Below are positions 46,894 to 53,995 of a DNA stretch of 64,000 bases, piece by piece; within the stretch, counting starts at the first letter, position 1, and each line of letters begins with the position of its first letter. Source of the DNA: Alistipes sp. GTDB lineage: Bacteria; Bacteroidota; Bacteroidia; Bacteroidales; Rikenellaceae. The stretch spans positions 22,370 through 86,369 of the forward strand of contig JAGBCX010000017.1 of assembly GCA_017937805.1 (NCBI GenBank), written 5' to 3'. The translations under genes were made by a program, and so were the position numbers. Below the pieces are notes generated by a model. That model was not told the DNA's origin. It saw only the letters and a program-made list of their open reading frames with translations, and searched no databases.

Positions 46894-47355
46894 CTACTCA
46901 ATAACAAGTAAAACATCACCCTCCATTACAGTTGCACCTGCCTGAACAAGCACCTGCTTAACAACACCACCGCGCTCAGCATCGATGTTGTTCTCCATCT
47001 TCATAGCCTCCAATACGAGGAGAGTCTGACCAGCCGCTACGGTATCACCCTCCTTAACATTGATAGAGAGTACAGTACCAGGAAGCGGACAAGCAACCTT
47101 CAATCCGCCGGCAGCAGGAGCCGCAGCAGCAGGCTTGGTTGCGATAGGGGTCTTAGGGGTTACCGAGATATCGGTAGCAGCCTGCGGAACAGCAACAACC
47201 TGCGGTTTTGCCACAACAGGAGCCTTGCCACCTGCAATCTCAACATCGTATTTTGTACCATTTACGGTAACATGCGCCAATGTTGACGCCTCGTTAATAT
47301 CGTCAATCTTAACCTCGTAAGAGTTGCCGTTAATTGTCAATGAATACTTTTTCAT
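46894..47355 (-). CDS. mmdC: biotin carboxyl carrier subunit of the decarboxylase
   Basis: A 153-aa carrier. An N-terminal beta segment (about 1-45) and an Ala/Pro/Val-rich hinge (about 46-80) lead to the biotinyl domain with [12 protein letters not shown]; Lys119 should be biotinylated by BirA. The flexible hinge allows movement between the carboxyltransferase and the membrane subunit. It lies between the gamma subunit (22 bp) and the beta subunit (5 bp). Confidence 0.93.
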   Translation of the reverse strand: MKKYSLTINGNSYEVKIDDINEASTLAHVTVNGTKYDVEIAGGKAPVVAKPQVVAVPQAATDISVTPKTPIATKPAAAAPAAGGLKVACPLPGTVLSINVKEGDTVAAGQTLLVLEAMKMENNIDAERGGVVKQVLVQAGATVMEGDVLLVIE

Positions 47356-47377
47356 TTCGTTTCTAAATCTCTAAAAA

Positions 47378-47734
47378 TTATTTACGCTCAGGTAACTGAG
47401 TCAATCCGTGAATTTTAGAACTCCAAGGCGAGTATGCACGAGCGATGCGGTGAATGGTAATCATCTCCGACTCTTGGTCGTGCAAGTTGCTCTTGTAGAG
47501 TTTCAAGGCAGTGATAATAGCCGCTGCAATCTCCTGGTTGGTAATTGCTTCGTGCTCATCGGCAGCAGCTGCTCCCTTTGTAGCAACCTTCGCAGCCTTC
47601 TTCTGACGAGTAAATACCCAACCCATACCCTTCATCACAAAGATAAGGAGTACAAGTACGGTAAACACCATCAAGAAGCCGACACCTGCCATCAGCAACA
47701 TCTCGGGCCAGCCTACATTTGCAAATTTATCCAT
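47378..47734 (-). CDS. OadG-type gamma/delta subunit of the sodium-pump decarboxylase
   Basis: A 118-aa single-pass membrane protein. One hydrophobic segment (about 12-35, LLMAGVGFLMVFTVLVLLIFVM) is followed by a basic and then an acidic stretch (DEHEAITNQEIAAAIITALKLY), as in the small assembly subunit of OadG type. It connects the cytoplasmic carboxyltransferase to the membrane beta subunit. It starts 26 bp behind mmdA. Confidence 0.85.
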   Translation of the reverse strand: MDKFANVGWPEMLLMAGVGFLMVFTVLVLLIFVMKGMGWVFTRQKKAAKVATKGAAAADEHEAITNQEIAAAIITALKLYKSNLHDQESEMITIHRIARAYSPWSSKIHGLTQLPERK

Positions 47735-47760
47735 AGTTCAAATTTGTTTTACGGTTTGGA

Positions 47761-49323
47761 CTACAATGGAATATTCGAGTGCTTACGAGCAGGGTTCTGC
47801 AAACGCTTGGTTGCCAACGACTGCAAAGCACGGATAATACGGAAACGAGTGTTACGAGGCTCGATTACATCATCGATATAGCCATAGCGCGCTGCATTGT
47901 AAGGGTTCGAGAACAAATCCTTGTACTCCAGCTCCTTCTCTGCCACGAACTTAGCCTTAGCCTCAGGGTCAGTAAACTCTGCCAAAGCCTTTGCGTGCAA
48001 CACCTCAACTGCACCCGATGCACCCATAACAGCAATCTCTGCCGATGGCCAAGCGTAGTTGATATCGCCACGGATATGCTTCGAAGACATCACGATATAT
48101 GCACCACCGTAAGCCTTACGCAATGTAACAGTTACCTTTGGTACAGTAGCCTCGCAGTATGCGAAGAGCAACTTTGCACCGTGGGTGATAACACCACCAT
48201 ACTCCTGAGTTGTACCAGGCAAGAATCCAGGAACATCAACGAGTGTTACGAGTGGAATATTGAACGCATCGCAGAAACGAACAAAACGAGCAGCCTTACG
48301 CGAAGCGTTGATATCGAGCACACCTGCCATAAACTTAGGCTGGTTAGCGATGATACCTACCGACTGACCGTTGAAACGAGCGAAGCAGGTGATGATGTTC
48401 TTAGCGTACGAAGCAGCCGACTCCAAGTAGTCACCATTATCAACGATAGCCTTGATAACATCGTACATATCGTAAGCCTGGTTAGGGTTATCAGGAATAA
48501 TCTCGTTGAGCGAATCCTCCAAGCGAGCGATAGGGTCGGTACACATTGTCAATGGAGCGTCCTCCATATTGTTCTGTGGCATGTAAGAGATGAGTTTGCG
48601 AATCAAAGCAATACCCTCCTCCTCGGTATCAACTGCAAACTGTGCAACACCCGACTTTGTGGTGTGAACTACTGCGCCACCCAACTGCTCCTGTGTTACG
48701 TCCTCACCGGTTACGGTCTTAACAACCTTCGGACCTGTAAGGAACATATTTGAGGTATTCTTCTTCATGATGATAAAGTCGGTCAAAGCAGGCGAATAAA
48801 CTGCGCCACCTGCGCAAGGACCGAAGATAGCCGAAATCTGCGGAATAACACCCGAAGACATCACATTGCGCTGGAAGATGTTAGCGTATCCTGCCAAAGC
48901 ATTTACACCCTCCTGAATACGAGCACCACCCGAATCGTTCAAGCCGATACAAGGTGCGCCGTTGCGCATTGCCATATCCATAACCTTGCAAATCTTGTCA
49001 GCCAATGCCAACGACAACGAACCTGCTGTTACGGTGAAGTCCTGTGCAAATACATAGACGAGGCGACCATCAATGGTACCATAACCTGTTACTACGCCAT
49101 CACCGAAAGTGTGCTTCTTCTCCATACCGAAGTCGTAGCAACGGTGAGTTACGAACATATCGAACTCCTCGAAGCTGCCCTCATCGAGCAACATCTGAAT
49201 ACGCTCACGAGCAGTGAACTTACCCTTCTCGTGCTGCTTTGCGATAGCCTTCTCGCCACCACCCATACGAGCCGTTTCACGGTTCTCGATGAGTTTGTTG
49301 ATTTTGTTTTGAATTTCGCTCAT
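47761..49323 (-). CDS. mmdA: methylmalonyl-CoA decarboxylase carboxyltransferase (alpha) subunit
   Basis: A biotin-dependent acyl-CoA carboxyltransferase of 520 aa, closely like propionyl-CoA carboxylase beta. The two crotonase-fold halves show the oxyanion motifs: [20 protein letters not shown] and [14 protein letters not shown] in the first, [27 protein letters not shown] and [11 protein letters not shown] in the second. In this operon it moves CO2 from (S)-methylmalonyl-CoA to biotin on the carrier subunit, giving propionyl-CoA. The hairpin element copy 2 lies between it and mce. Confidence 0.94.
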   Translation of the reverse strand: MSEIQNKINKLIENRETARMGGGEKAIAKQHEKGKFTARERIQMLLDEGSFEEFDMFVTHRCYDFGMEKKHTFGDGVVTGYGTIDGRLVYVFAQDFTVTAGSLSLALADKICKVMDMAMRNGAPCIGLNDSGGARIQEGVNALAGYANIFQRNVMSSGVIPQISAIFGPCAGGAVYSPALTDFIIMKKNTSNMFLTGPKVVKTVTGEDVTQEQLGGAVVHTTKSGVAQFAVDTEEEGIALIRKLISYMPQNNMEDAPLTMCTDPIARLEDSLNEIIPDNPNQAYDMYDVIKAIVDNGDYLESAASYAKNIITCFARFNGQSVGIIANQPKFMAGVLDINASRKAARFVRFCDAFNIPLVTLVDVPGFLPGTTQEYGGVITHGAKLLFAYCEATVPKVTVTLRKAYGGAYIVMSSKHIRGDINYAWPSAEIAVMGASGAVEVLHAKALAEFTDPEAKAKFVAEKELEYKDLFSNPYNAARYGYIDDVIEPRNTRFRIIRALQSLATKRLQNPARKHSNIPL

Positions 49324-49428
49324 AGCTATTTTTCTATTTTGAAAATTTTGATTTGTTTCAAATTCCTAAAATCCTAAAAATCGTAGATGATTGAGCTACT
49401 TTACAAGAGCCAATCACCAAAAATCGTA

Positions 49429-49531
49429 TAACAAGAGGGATTTCAAGGCTTGCAAAACTTTTTAATGCGCAGCATACTTGGGCGTATGTGAGCAATTAAA
49501 AAGTGAGCGTAACGCAGAAATCACCTTGTTA
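49429..49531. repeat. long-hairpin intergenic element, copy 2
   Basis: 103 nt. Arms: TAACAAG/CTTGTTA, GATTTC/GAAATC, ACTTTTTAAT (49457-49466)/ATTAAAAAGT (49495-49504), CATAC/GTATG around TTGGGC. It lies 9 bp behind the mce stop and in front of mmdA. Shared words GCGCAG, TGAGCA and GTAACGCAG are in the same places as in the other copies. Confidence 0.8.
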
Positions 49532-49540
49532 GACGGTTTT

Positions 49541-49945
49541 TTATTTCTTCTCACACAACTCGGTAAGAATACCTTGGGTTGATTTTGGGTGAAGGAATGC
49601 GATAGTCATATCGTCAGCACCCTTGCGTGGAGTCTTGTCGATAAGACGGAGACCCTTAGCCTCAGCGTCAGCCATCTGCTCCTCGAGATTCTCAACGGCG
49701 AGAGCCATGTGGTGGATACCAACACCCTTGTTCTCGATATACTTTGCAACTGTCGAATCCTCCGAAGTAGGCTCCAAAAGTTCAATCTTGGTCTGACCAA
49801 GCATAAAGAATGCGGTGCGAACCTTCTGGTCTGCAACCTCTTCGATTTTGTAACACTTCAATCCGAGTGCGCCCTCCCAATAAGGAATCGCCTCATCAAG
49901 GCTCTTAACTGCGATGCCGAGATGCTCAATGTGAGATACTTTCAT
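49541..49945 (-). CDS. mce: methylmalonyl-CoA epimerase
   Basis: It interconverts (R)- and (S)-methylmalonyl-CoA between the B12-dependent mutase and the decarboxylase. The 134-aa protein of the VOC/glyoxalase fold has the two beta-alpha-beta-beta-beta modules and metal-binding residues in SHIEHLGIAV, TKIELLEP, GIHHMALAV and the final GILTELCEK. It is the first gene of the operon; the promoter at 50142-50172 leaves a leader near 190 nt that contains hairpin element copy 3. Confidence 0.93.
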   Translation of the reverse strand: MKVSHIEHLGIAVKSLDEAIPYWEGALGLKCYKIEEVADQKVRTAFFMLGQTKIELLEPTSEDSTVAKYIENKGVGIHHMALAVENLEEQMADAEAKGLRLIDKTPRKGADDMTIAFLHPKSTQGILTELCEKK

Positions 49946-50004
49946 AGTTTTAGTTTTTATTTGGTTAAAGAAAAATGTTTACTTATTCTCTTGTTTGAGA
50001 TAAG

Positions 50005-50126
50005 AAGAGCGAATAAAAAGGTGGAATTTCAAGGCTTGCGAAGCGATTGAAACCACAGCATACTTGGGCGTATGTGAGGATTTCAAGCGCAAGCGTAACG
50101 CAGAAATTGCCCTTTTGAGCGCTCTT
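50005..50126. repeat. long-hairpin intergenic element, copy 3
   Basis: 122 nt, the most complete copy. Arms from outside to inside: AAGAGCG/CGCTCTT, AAAAGG/CCTTTT, AATTTC/GAAATT, GCTTGCG/CGCAAGC, TTGAAA/TTTCAA, CATAC/GTATG around TTGGGC. It lies in the predicted 5' leader of the mce operon. Confidence 0.8.
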
Positions 50127-50141
50127 ATTGCTCAAACTCCA

Positions 50142-50172
50142 CAAAGATAGTATTTTCTCTGAAAATAGACAA
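50142..50172 (-). promoter_or_regulatory. promoter of the mce-mmdA-mmdB operon
   Basis: Minus-strand TTG (50170-50172), 20 bp, TATCTTTG (50142-50149). Predicted start near 50138, about 190 nt in front of mce. Confidence 0.65.
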
Positions 50173-50323
50173 CACTTTTCGGAAAACTTTTCGCCTTTTG
50201 TGAAACAAATAACAAAATCGTTCGGCAAGGTTGCGTATACCCAAAGGGCTTACAACCTCACCGAACTCAAAAAAATAATGCGTATAATAATCAACTACAA
50301 TGTAGTTTGACTATCCAAAGAGA

Positions 50324-51481
50324 TTAGAAAGAGTAACCAACTTGAACACCCATTCCGATACCATTAGCGAAATCCATTGGGAACGACAAGCCGACTTTTA
50401 AATGTTGCTTCTCCTTTTTCATTCTTATAGCGATACCTCCCGACACATTCATATAGACACTAGAATCGGAGGAGATATTTACTCCTAAGCCCAACGCAAC
50501 ATACGGCCAAACCTTTTTCGGGATGGTAAATGTATATTTTCCATAGGCAAATATAGGCACACACACCGAATTCACATCTTCATAGTAGTAATAACTATAA
50601 CCGTAGCCATAGCTGGAATAAGATTCATAGTAGCTATAACCAGCACCTCCGACATAGCATAGCACGCCGACTCCACCTCCAACATACCAATTCGAATTAA
50701 AGTGATATCCGTTTATTACGGAAACACCAAGAGACATGCCGATATTGAGAGCATCGAAGCCTATATCTGCGATCACGATACCGCCATAACCTTTTCTCTC
50801 TGGAACATCACTCAGAGGGTCAGGACCGAAATAATTGTTAAGATTATTTGCGCCGGTTTCAGCACCAAACGACACCATACCCGTCTGGTTATTGGAGCTA
50901 TTTGTGTTGGTTTCAGCCCCGAATGTTACCATACCCGACTGATTGTTCAATTGCTGATTTGCAACGACTTCACTCTGATTAGGCGCAGCCTGACTTACCG
51001 GCTGTCCTACATTCTGGCAATTTGCATTCTTCTCCGGTACACTTTGTATATTTACATTATTGCGACCTGTGCCCTTAATAATCTCTGAATACTCAATAGC
51101 CAAATCGAAGTTATTTACAAAAAAGATCTTTCCCTCACATGACACAATGGCACCAACAGTTGCTCCAATTGTACCCATATCCTTATCTTTTTTCTTTAAC
51201 ACTTCAAATTTGACAATAGAGACTGAAACTCCAGAGTGCTCTGTCGTAATACTATAAATATACGAGAACCGCTTACTGTTTTGTTCCTTAGGATAACCTA
51301 TCTCCAGCCAATCTCCAATAGTATAAATTTGACCATCAATCGCTTGATATGAATTGATAGCATTTGACTTAGGAAGATCCTTATGAGAAAATGCAGACAA
51401 AACATCTTGATATCTCAAATCTTGCGCAGAGGCCGAGAAGGATAACAAAACGCTCAAAATAATTAGTAGAATATAGCGCAT
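50324..51481 (-). CDS. exported barrel-like protein with tandem repeats, function unknown
   Basis: A 385-aa protein with a signal peptide (ends near SASAQD). The N-terminal domain (about 20-150) is not recognised. A Gln/Asn-rich middle holds two near-copies of the unit NNQxGMVxFGAET (about 180-210). The C-terminal half (about 225-385) is rich in Gly and Tyr, includes a run with 11 Tyr in a short stretch, and ends in VGYSF with alternating residues, as in small outer-membrane beta-barrels. It is the third gene of a leftward group of unknown exported proteins (gap of 73 bp). Confidence 0.65.
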   Translation of the reverse strand: MRYILLIILSVLLSFSASAQDLRYQDVLSAFSHKDLPKSNAINSYQAIDGQIYTIGDWLEIGYPKEQNSKRFSYIYSITTEHSGVSVSIVKFEVLKKKDKDMGTIGATVGAIVSCEGKIFFVNNFDLAIEYSEIIKGTGRNNVNIQSVPEKNANCQNVGQPVSQAAPNQSEVVANQQLNNQSGMVTFGAETNTNSSNNQTGMVSFGAETGANNLNNYFGPDPLSDVPERKGYGGIVIADIGFDALNIGMSLGVSVINGYHFNSNWYVGGGVGVLCYVGGAGYSYYESYSSYGYGYSYYYYEDVNSVCVPIFAYGKYTFTIPKKVWPYVALGLGVNISSDSSVYMNVSGGIAIRMKKEKQHLKVGLSFPMDFANGIGMGVQVGYSF

Positions 51482-51554
51482 AACTACAATATTTGTGAGA
51501 AGGCGTAACCTGTTTGTTTTTTATAATAGCACAAACAGGTTACCAATCTCTTTG

Positions 51555-52514
51555 TTACTCCTCTTTTATCAAATTAAATTTGGTCGAAATCTCTTTCTGG
51601 TCAATTGCCTGACGGAGATTAAAACGCTTTTTCTGAGTTATATAACCTGCCTTCTCGCAAGTAACCTCAATCTGAACATTGCCTGAATTGTTATAGGTAA
51701 GACCCTTAACATCAAACACTTCTGTTGTTTCATAAGGGGTTGTACCTACATAGTTCTGATTGGTGTTTTTAACCTCAGGTGTTGAAGAAACAACACGCAT
51801 CGATACATCTGCACCCTTTGGAGAAGAGTCCAAATACCAACGAATAACTGTCGATTCGAGTGCGGTATTTCCATCACCTGCAACCTGCTTATTCGCCTCC
51901 AACTTAGGACTGGACTGTTTCTTCAAGAAAAATGCTATTCTATCCCAATCAACATCTGACAATGCATTAAAATAGGCCTTATTTAATACAGCCGAAGCGA
52001 GATTGAAGTCGTATGCCGAGCCTTGCATATTATAGCGACCAACAGCTGCTACATTCGGATATACAAGCTTTCGATTATGATCGTAGACCTCTATACCTAA
52101 CTCTGCAACCGCAGCCCAACCAATACCAGATAAGTAACTTACATTACACTCGTTAATTGACACCGTCATCATATAATCGGTTGCAACATCTGCATCAAGG
52201 TTAAAACCGAGTGCTCGCATATAGCGGCGTGTGCTCTCGCTAACAAAAGAGTAGACATCTGGCGCTACACTCACCTGTGGTAAGTATGTTGCACTCACAT
52301 CATACTTTTGTAAAACACGAGTATTTGCTCGTGCATCTTTTACACTTAGACGAATACCGTAGTCCAAATTTATAAACTTGTTTGATTGAACATTTCCGAC
52401 AAGTGCAAGATTTATAACTTTAGGAGCTGGTGCAGGGGCTGGCTTAGTTACGCCACAAGATACCACAAAGCATAGAGAACACAATACAATAATAAAAGGA
52501 TTAAGTCTTTTCAT
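51555..52514 (-). CDS. lipoprotein of unknown function with C-terminal PEGA-like domain
   Basis: A 319-aa lipoprotein (LCFVVSCGVTKP, Cys near 20) with a Pro/Ala linker. The first domain (about 35-200) resembles envelope proteins with a YajG-like layout (INLALVGNVQSNKF...) but the match is weak. The end (about 265-319) has a PEGA-like beta domain (GTTPYETTEVFDVKGL...VQIEVTCEKAGYITQKKRFNL). It starts 2 bp behind the upstream lipoprotein gene, so the two are translated together. Confidence 0.6.
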   Translation of the reverse strand: MKRLNPFIIVLCSLCFVVSCGVTKPAPAPAPKVINLALVGNVQSNKFINLDYGIRLSVKDARANTRVLQKYDVSATYLPQVSVAPDVYSFVSESTRRYMRALGFNLDADVATDYMMTVSINECNVSYLSGIGWAAVAELGIEVYDHNRKLVYPNVAAVGRYNMQGSAYDFNLASAVLNKAYFNALSDVDWDRIAFFLKKQSSPKLEANKQVAGDGNTALESTVIRWYLDSSPKGADVSMRVVSSTPEVKNTNQNYVGTTPYETTEVFDVKGLTYNNSGNVQIEVTCEKAGYITQKKRFNLRQAIDQKEISTKFNLIKEE

Positions 52515-52516
52515 AA

Positions 52517-53053
52517 CTATTTATCTGTTTTAAGTTTTATCAATTTAGCACTAACACTTGTTTTAAAAATAACACCTTGCTGATATTTTCCGCCAGTATT
52601 ATCAACATTTGTGGACACAATCGGCTCAATAACGCCATCGGCACCTTCCAATTTTGCCATGTTGATAATTCGATAGAAAGCCAAACGGCGAGCCACTTCC
52701 TCCGGATTTGACACCGTATTATCCGAAAATTTGTAATCATTTGTTAAGTAACCCATTTTAACAATACCACGGAATAGGCATTTCCACTGACCTGTCTTTC
52801 TATTATACAGGTAAGTAAGTGCAAAATCCTCTTCTGGGCAAGCAATTCTTCGAATTTTTCCATTATTTCCCTCCGAATATACAATTGATGCCTCCGCCGT
52901 TATGGTATTGAGGATTCTGTAATCCTTACGCTCCAAATTAAGTTCGCTCAACGAAACCGAATTGACGGTGTTTATAGCCTTTGGGACTATAATATTTTTA
53001 TTACACGATACAGCAAGAAAAAGAATGGACAAACCGAATAAAATCTTTTTCAT
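52517..53053 (-). CDS. small lipoprotein of unknown function
   Basis: A 178-aa lipoprotein (LFLAVSCNKN, Cys near 17). The pattern ITAEASIVY...RLAFYRIINMAKLEGADGVIEPIVSTNV suggests an alpha/beta fold such as the heavy-metal-binding or YbjQ-like proteins, where a similar AxxLGADAVI phrase occurs; this is a weak resemblance. It is the first gene of the three-gene group; the probable small RNA lies upstream. Confidence 0.6.
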   Translation of the reverse strand: MKKILFGLSILFLAVSCNKNIIVPKAINTVNSVSLSELNLERKDYRILNTITAEASIVYSEGNNGKIRRIACPEEDFALTYLYNRKTGQWKCLFRGIVKMGYLTNDYKFSDNTVSNPEEVARRLAFYRIINMAKLEGADGVIEPIVSTNVDNTGGKYQQGVIFKTSVSAKLIKLKTDK

Positions 53054-53143
53054 AATATTTAAGTTCTAAGTTTTTGTTTCCCTACTCACTTACGGCTTTT
53101 CGGGTTGCTCCGTTGTACCTTTCAAGAGGGTTCGGATACGCAC

Positions 53144-53340
53144 AAAAAAAAGCGCGGTACTTTATGTATCTCGCTCTGACAGGGTGTTTGGCGTAACCCA
53201 ACGGAATCGAAACAGCAAAAAGCCCACGCCTAATGCGTGAGCACTTCAATTGCTATTCCGTTTTCTCTATGTAAGTCGCCAAACTTCTGTCAGAGATTGA
53301 ATAAATCAAAATGCTTTTCCTGTAATATGTCTAAATTGTG
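53144..53340 (-). ncRNA. probable structured small RNA (6S-like rod is one candidate)
   Basis: On the minus strand a promoter-like pair (53346-53377) is followed by an RNA that folds into one rod: CTCTGACAG/CTGTCAGAG and GTTTGGCG/CGCCAAAC as outer stem (with a small bulge), an asymmetric open region of 14 nt on the 5' side and 6 nt on the 3' side, AACGGAAT/ATTCCGTT, a second internal loop, and CACGC/GCGTG at the tip. It ends with an imperfect hairpin (GCG.TAC/GTA.CGC) and eight T. Length near 195 nt. Size and the central bubble fit 6S RNA, but no family motif was verified. If the outer -7 box (53398) is used, the RNA is about 250 nt. Confidence 0.5.
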
Positions 53341-53345
53341 CGCAT

Positions 53346-53377
53346 CAAATTATACGCTATGCTTCATAGGCAATCAA
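53346..53377 (-). promoter_or_regulatory. promoter for the structured RNA
   Basis: Minus-strand TTG (53375-53377), 20 bp, TATAATTTG (53346-53354), one base longer than TAnnTTTG. The same bases also read TTGATT-17 bp-TATAAT. A second -7 box TATATTTG lies at 53398-53405. Confidence 0.45.
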
Positions 53378-53451
53378 TTTTTTCGGTTATTATAATGCAA
53401 ATATACAAACTTTTTATCAAAACAACACATCTTCCATCGAAATATTTTTCT

Positions 53452-53483
53452 TTTGGACTTTCACCCAAAAAATTATATCTTTG
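53452..53483 (+). promoter_or_regulatory. promoter of the thioredoxin-fold gene
   Basis: TTTG at 53452-53455, 20 bp, TATCTTTG at 53476-53483; leader about 22 nt to the ATG at 53510. Confidence 0.75.
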
Positions 53484-53509
53484 TAGTTGATTAGGATTTT
53501 TGCAGAGAG

Positions 53510-53989
53510 ATGAAGAGATTTATCGTATATATAGCGGTGGCAGTTGTCGGTTTGCTTTCAGTATCAAATGCCGAAGCACAGACCATATCACTCGGTGAGC
53601 GTACTCCACGCATAAAAAAGGCAAAGTGGCTAAACGGTAATCAACCCCAAAAGTGCGACTTTACATATATCGAATTTATCCATTCGGCAAGCGTTTCGTG
53701 CCAACAATCGGCAAAGCGCATATTTGATATTGTCAAGGAGTTCGATAATATCGCATTTATCCTTATATCGCATCAGAGTGCAACCGAAATCGACACTTGG
53801 GTTACACACCATATAAACGAGCGTTCGGGAGTTGTTATAGATGATACGCAAATTCGCACCTCCTTTGGTGTGAATTATGCCCCTTATGCCGTAATTCTCG
53901 ACCACAAAAATCGGGCGTTATGGTTTGGTAATCCGCAACGCCTCGACCGCGCAAAGATTGAAGAATTTGTAACAACAAAGAAAAAATAG
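53510..53989 (+). CDS. exported thioredoxin-fold protein without CxxC
   Basis: A 159-aa protein with a signal peptide (ends near AEAQT). The rest follows the TlpA/thioredoxin layout (TYIEFIHSASVSCQQSAKRI, IAFILISHQ, SFGVNYAPYAVILDHKNRALWFGNPQRL, with the cis-Pro in YAPYAV), but the redox motif has only one Cys (SASVSC), so it cannot act as a normal disulfide oxidoreductase. It may bind partners or use one Cys. It starts an operon with the GH20 gene (6 bp) and meaB. Confidence 0.75.
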   Translation: MKRFIVYIAVAVVGLLSVSNAEAQTISLGERTPRIKKAKWLNGNQPQKCDFTYIEFIHSASVSCQQSAKRIFDIVKEFDNIAFILISHQSATEIDTWVTHHINERSGVVIDDTQIRTSFGVNYAPYAVILDHKNRALWFGNPQRLDRAKIEEFVTTKKK

Positions 53990-53995
53990 AGTCGC

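Larger units (their letters stand above)
49946..50323 (-). other. mce leader and upstream intergenic region
   Basis: No gene supported in 378 bp. It holds hairpin element copy 3 (50005-50126), the mce promoter (50142-50172) and, near the stop of the neighbouring gene, a small palindrome AACTACA a TGTAGTT (50293-50307) that may help end that gene's mRNA. Confidence 0.5.
53054..53509. other. intergenic region with small RNA and two divergent promoters
   Basis: 456 bp without a protein gene. It contains a rod-like RNA structure (53174-53295), a terminator-like A/T run (53144-53151), minus-strand promoters (53346-53377 and a -7 box at 53398-53405) and the plus-strand promoter for the gene at 53510. 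No clear promoter is seen directly in front of the lipoprotein gene at 53053. Confidence 0.5.

Noticed and set aside
47779-48753. A 324-codon plus-strand frame opposite mmdA
   Set aside because: Shadow of mmdA: low-quality composition (many Cys, Ser, Arg), no motifs, no ribosome site or promoter.
49429-50126. B12 (cobalamin) riboswitch in the mce leader or mce-mmdA gap
   Set aside because: The pathway uses B12, but the hairpin elements are simple rods with a CATAC/GTATG tip and lack the B12-box and multi-branch core. They also occur in both orientations relative to transcription.
50128-50310. A 60-codon plus-strand frame in front of mce
   Set aside because: It overlaps the mce promoter on the other strand, has no promoter of its own and no homology pattern that I recognise.
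53144-53340. tmRNA, RNase P RNA or SRP RNA at this site
   Set aside because: No tag-peptide frame ending in Ala-Ala, no GAGGAAAGTCC or ACAGAAA words of RNase P in the right context, and no GGAA/AGCAG SRP apical motif.
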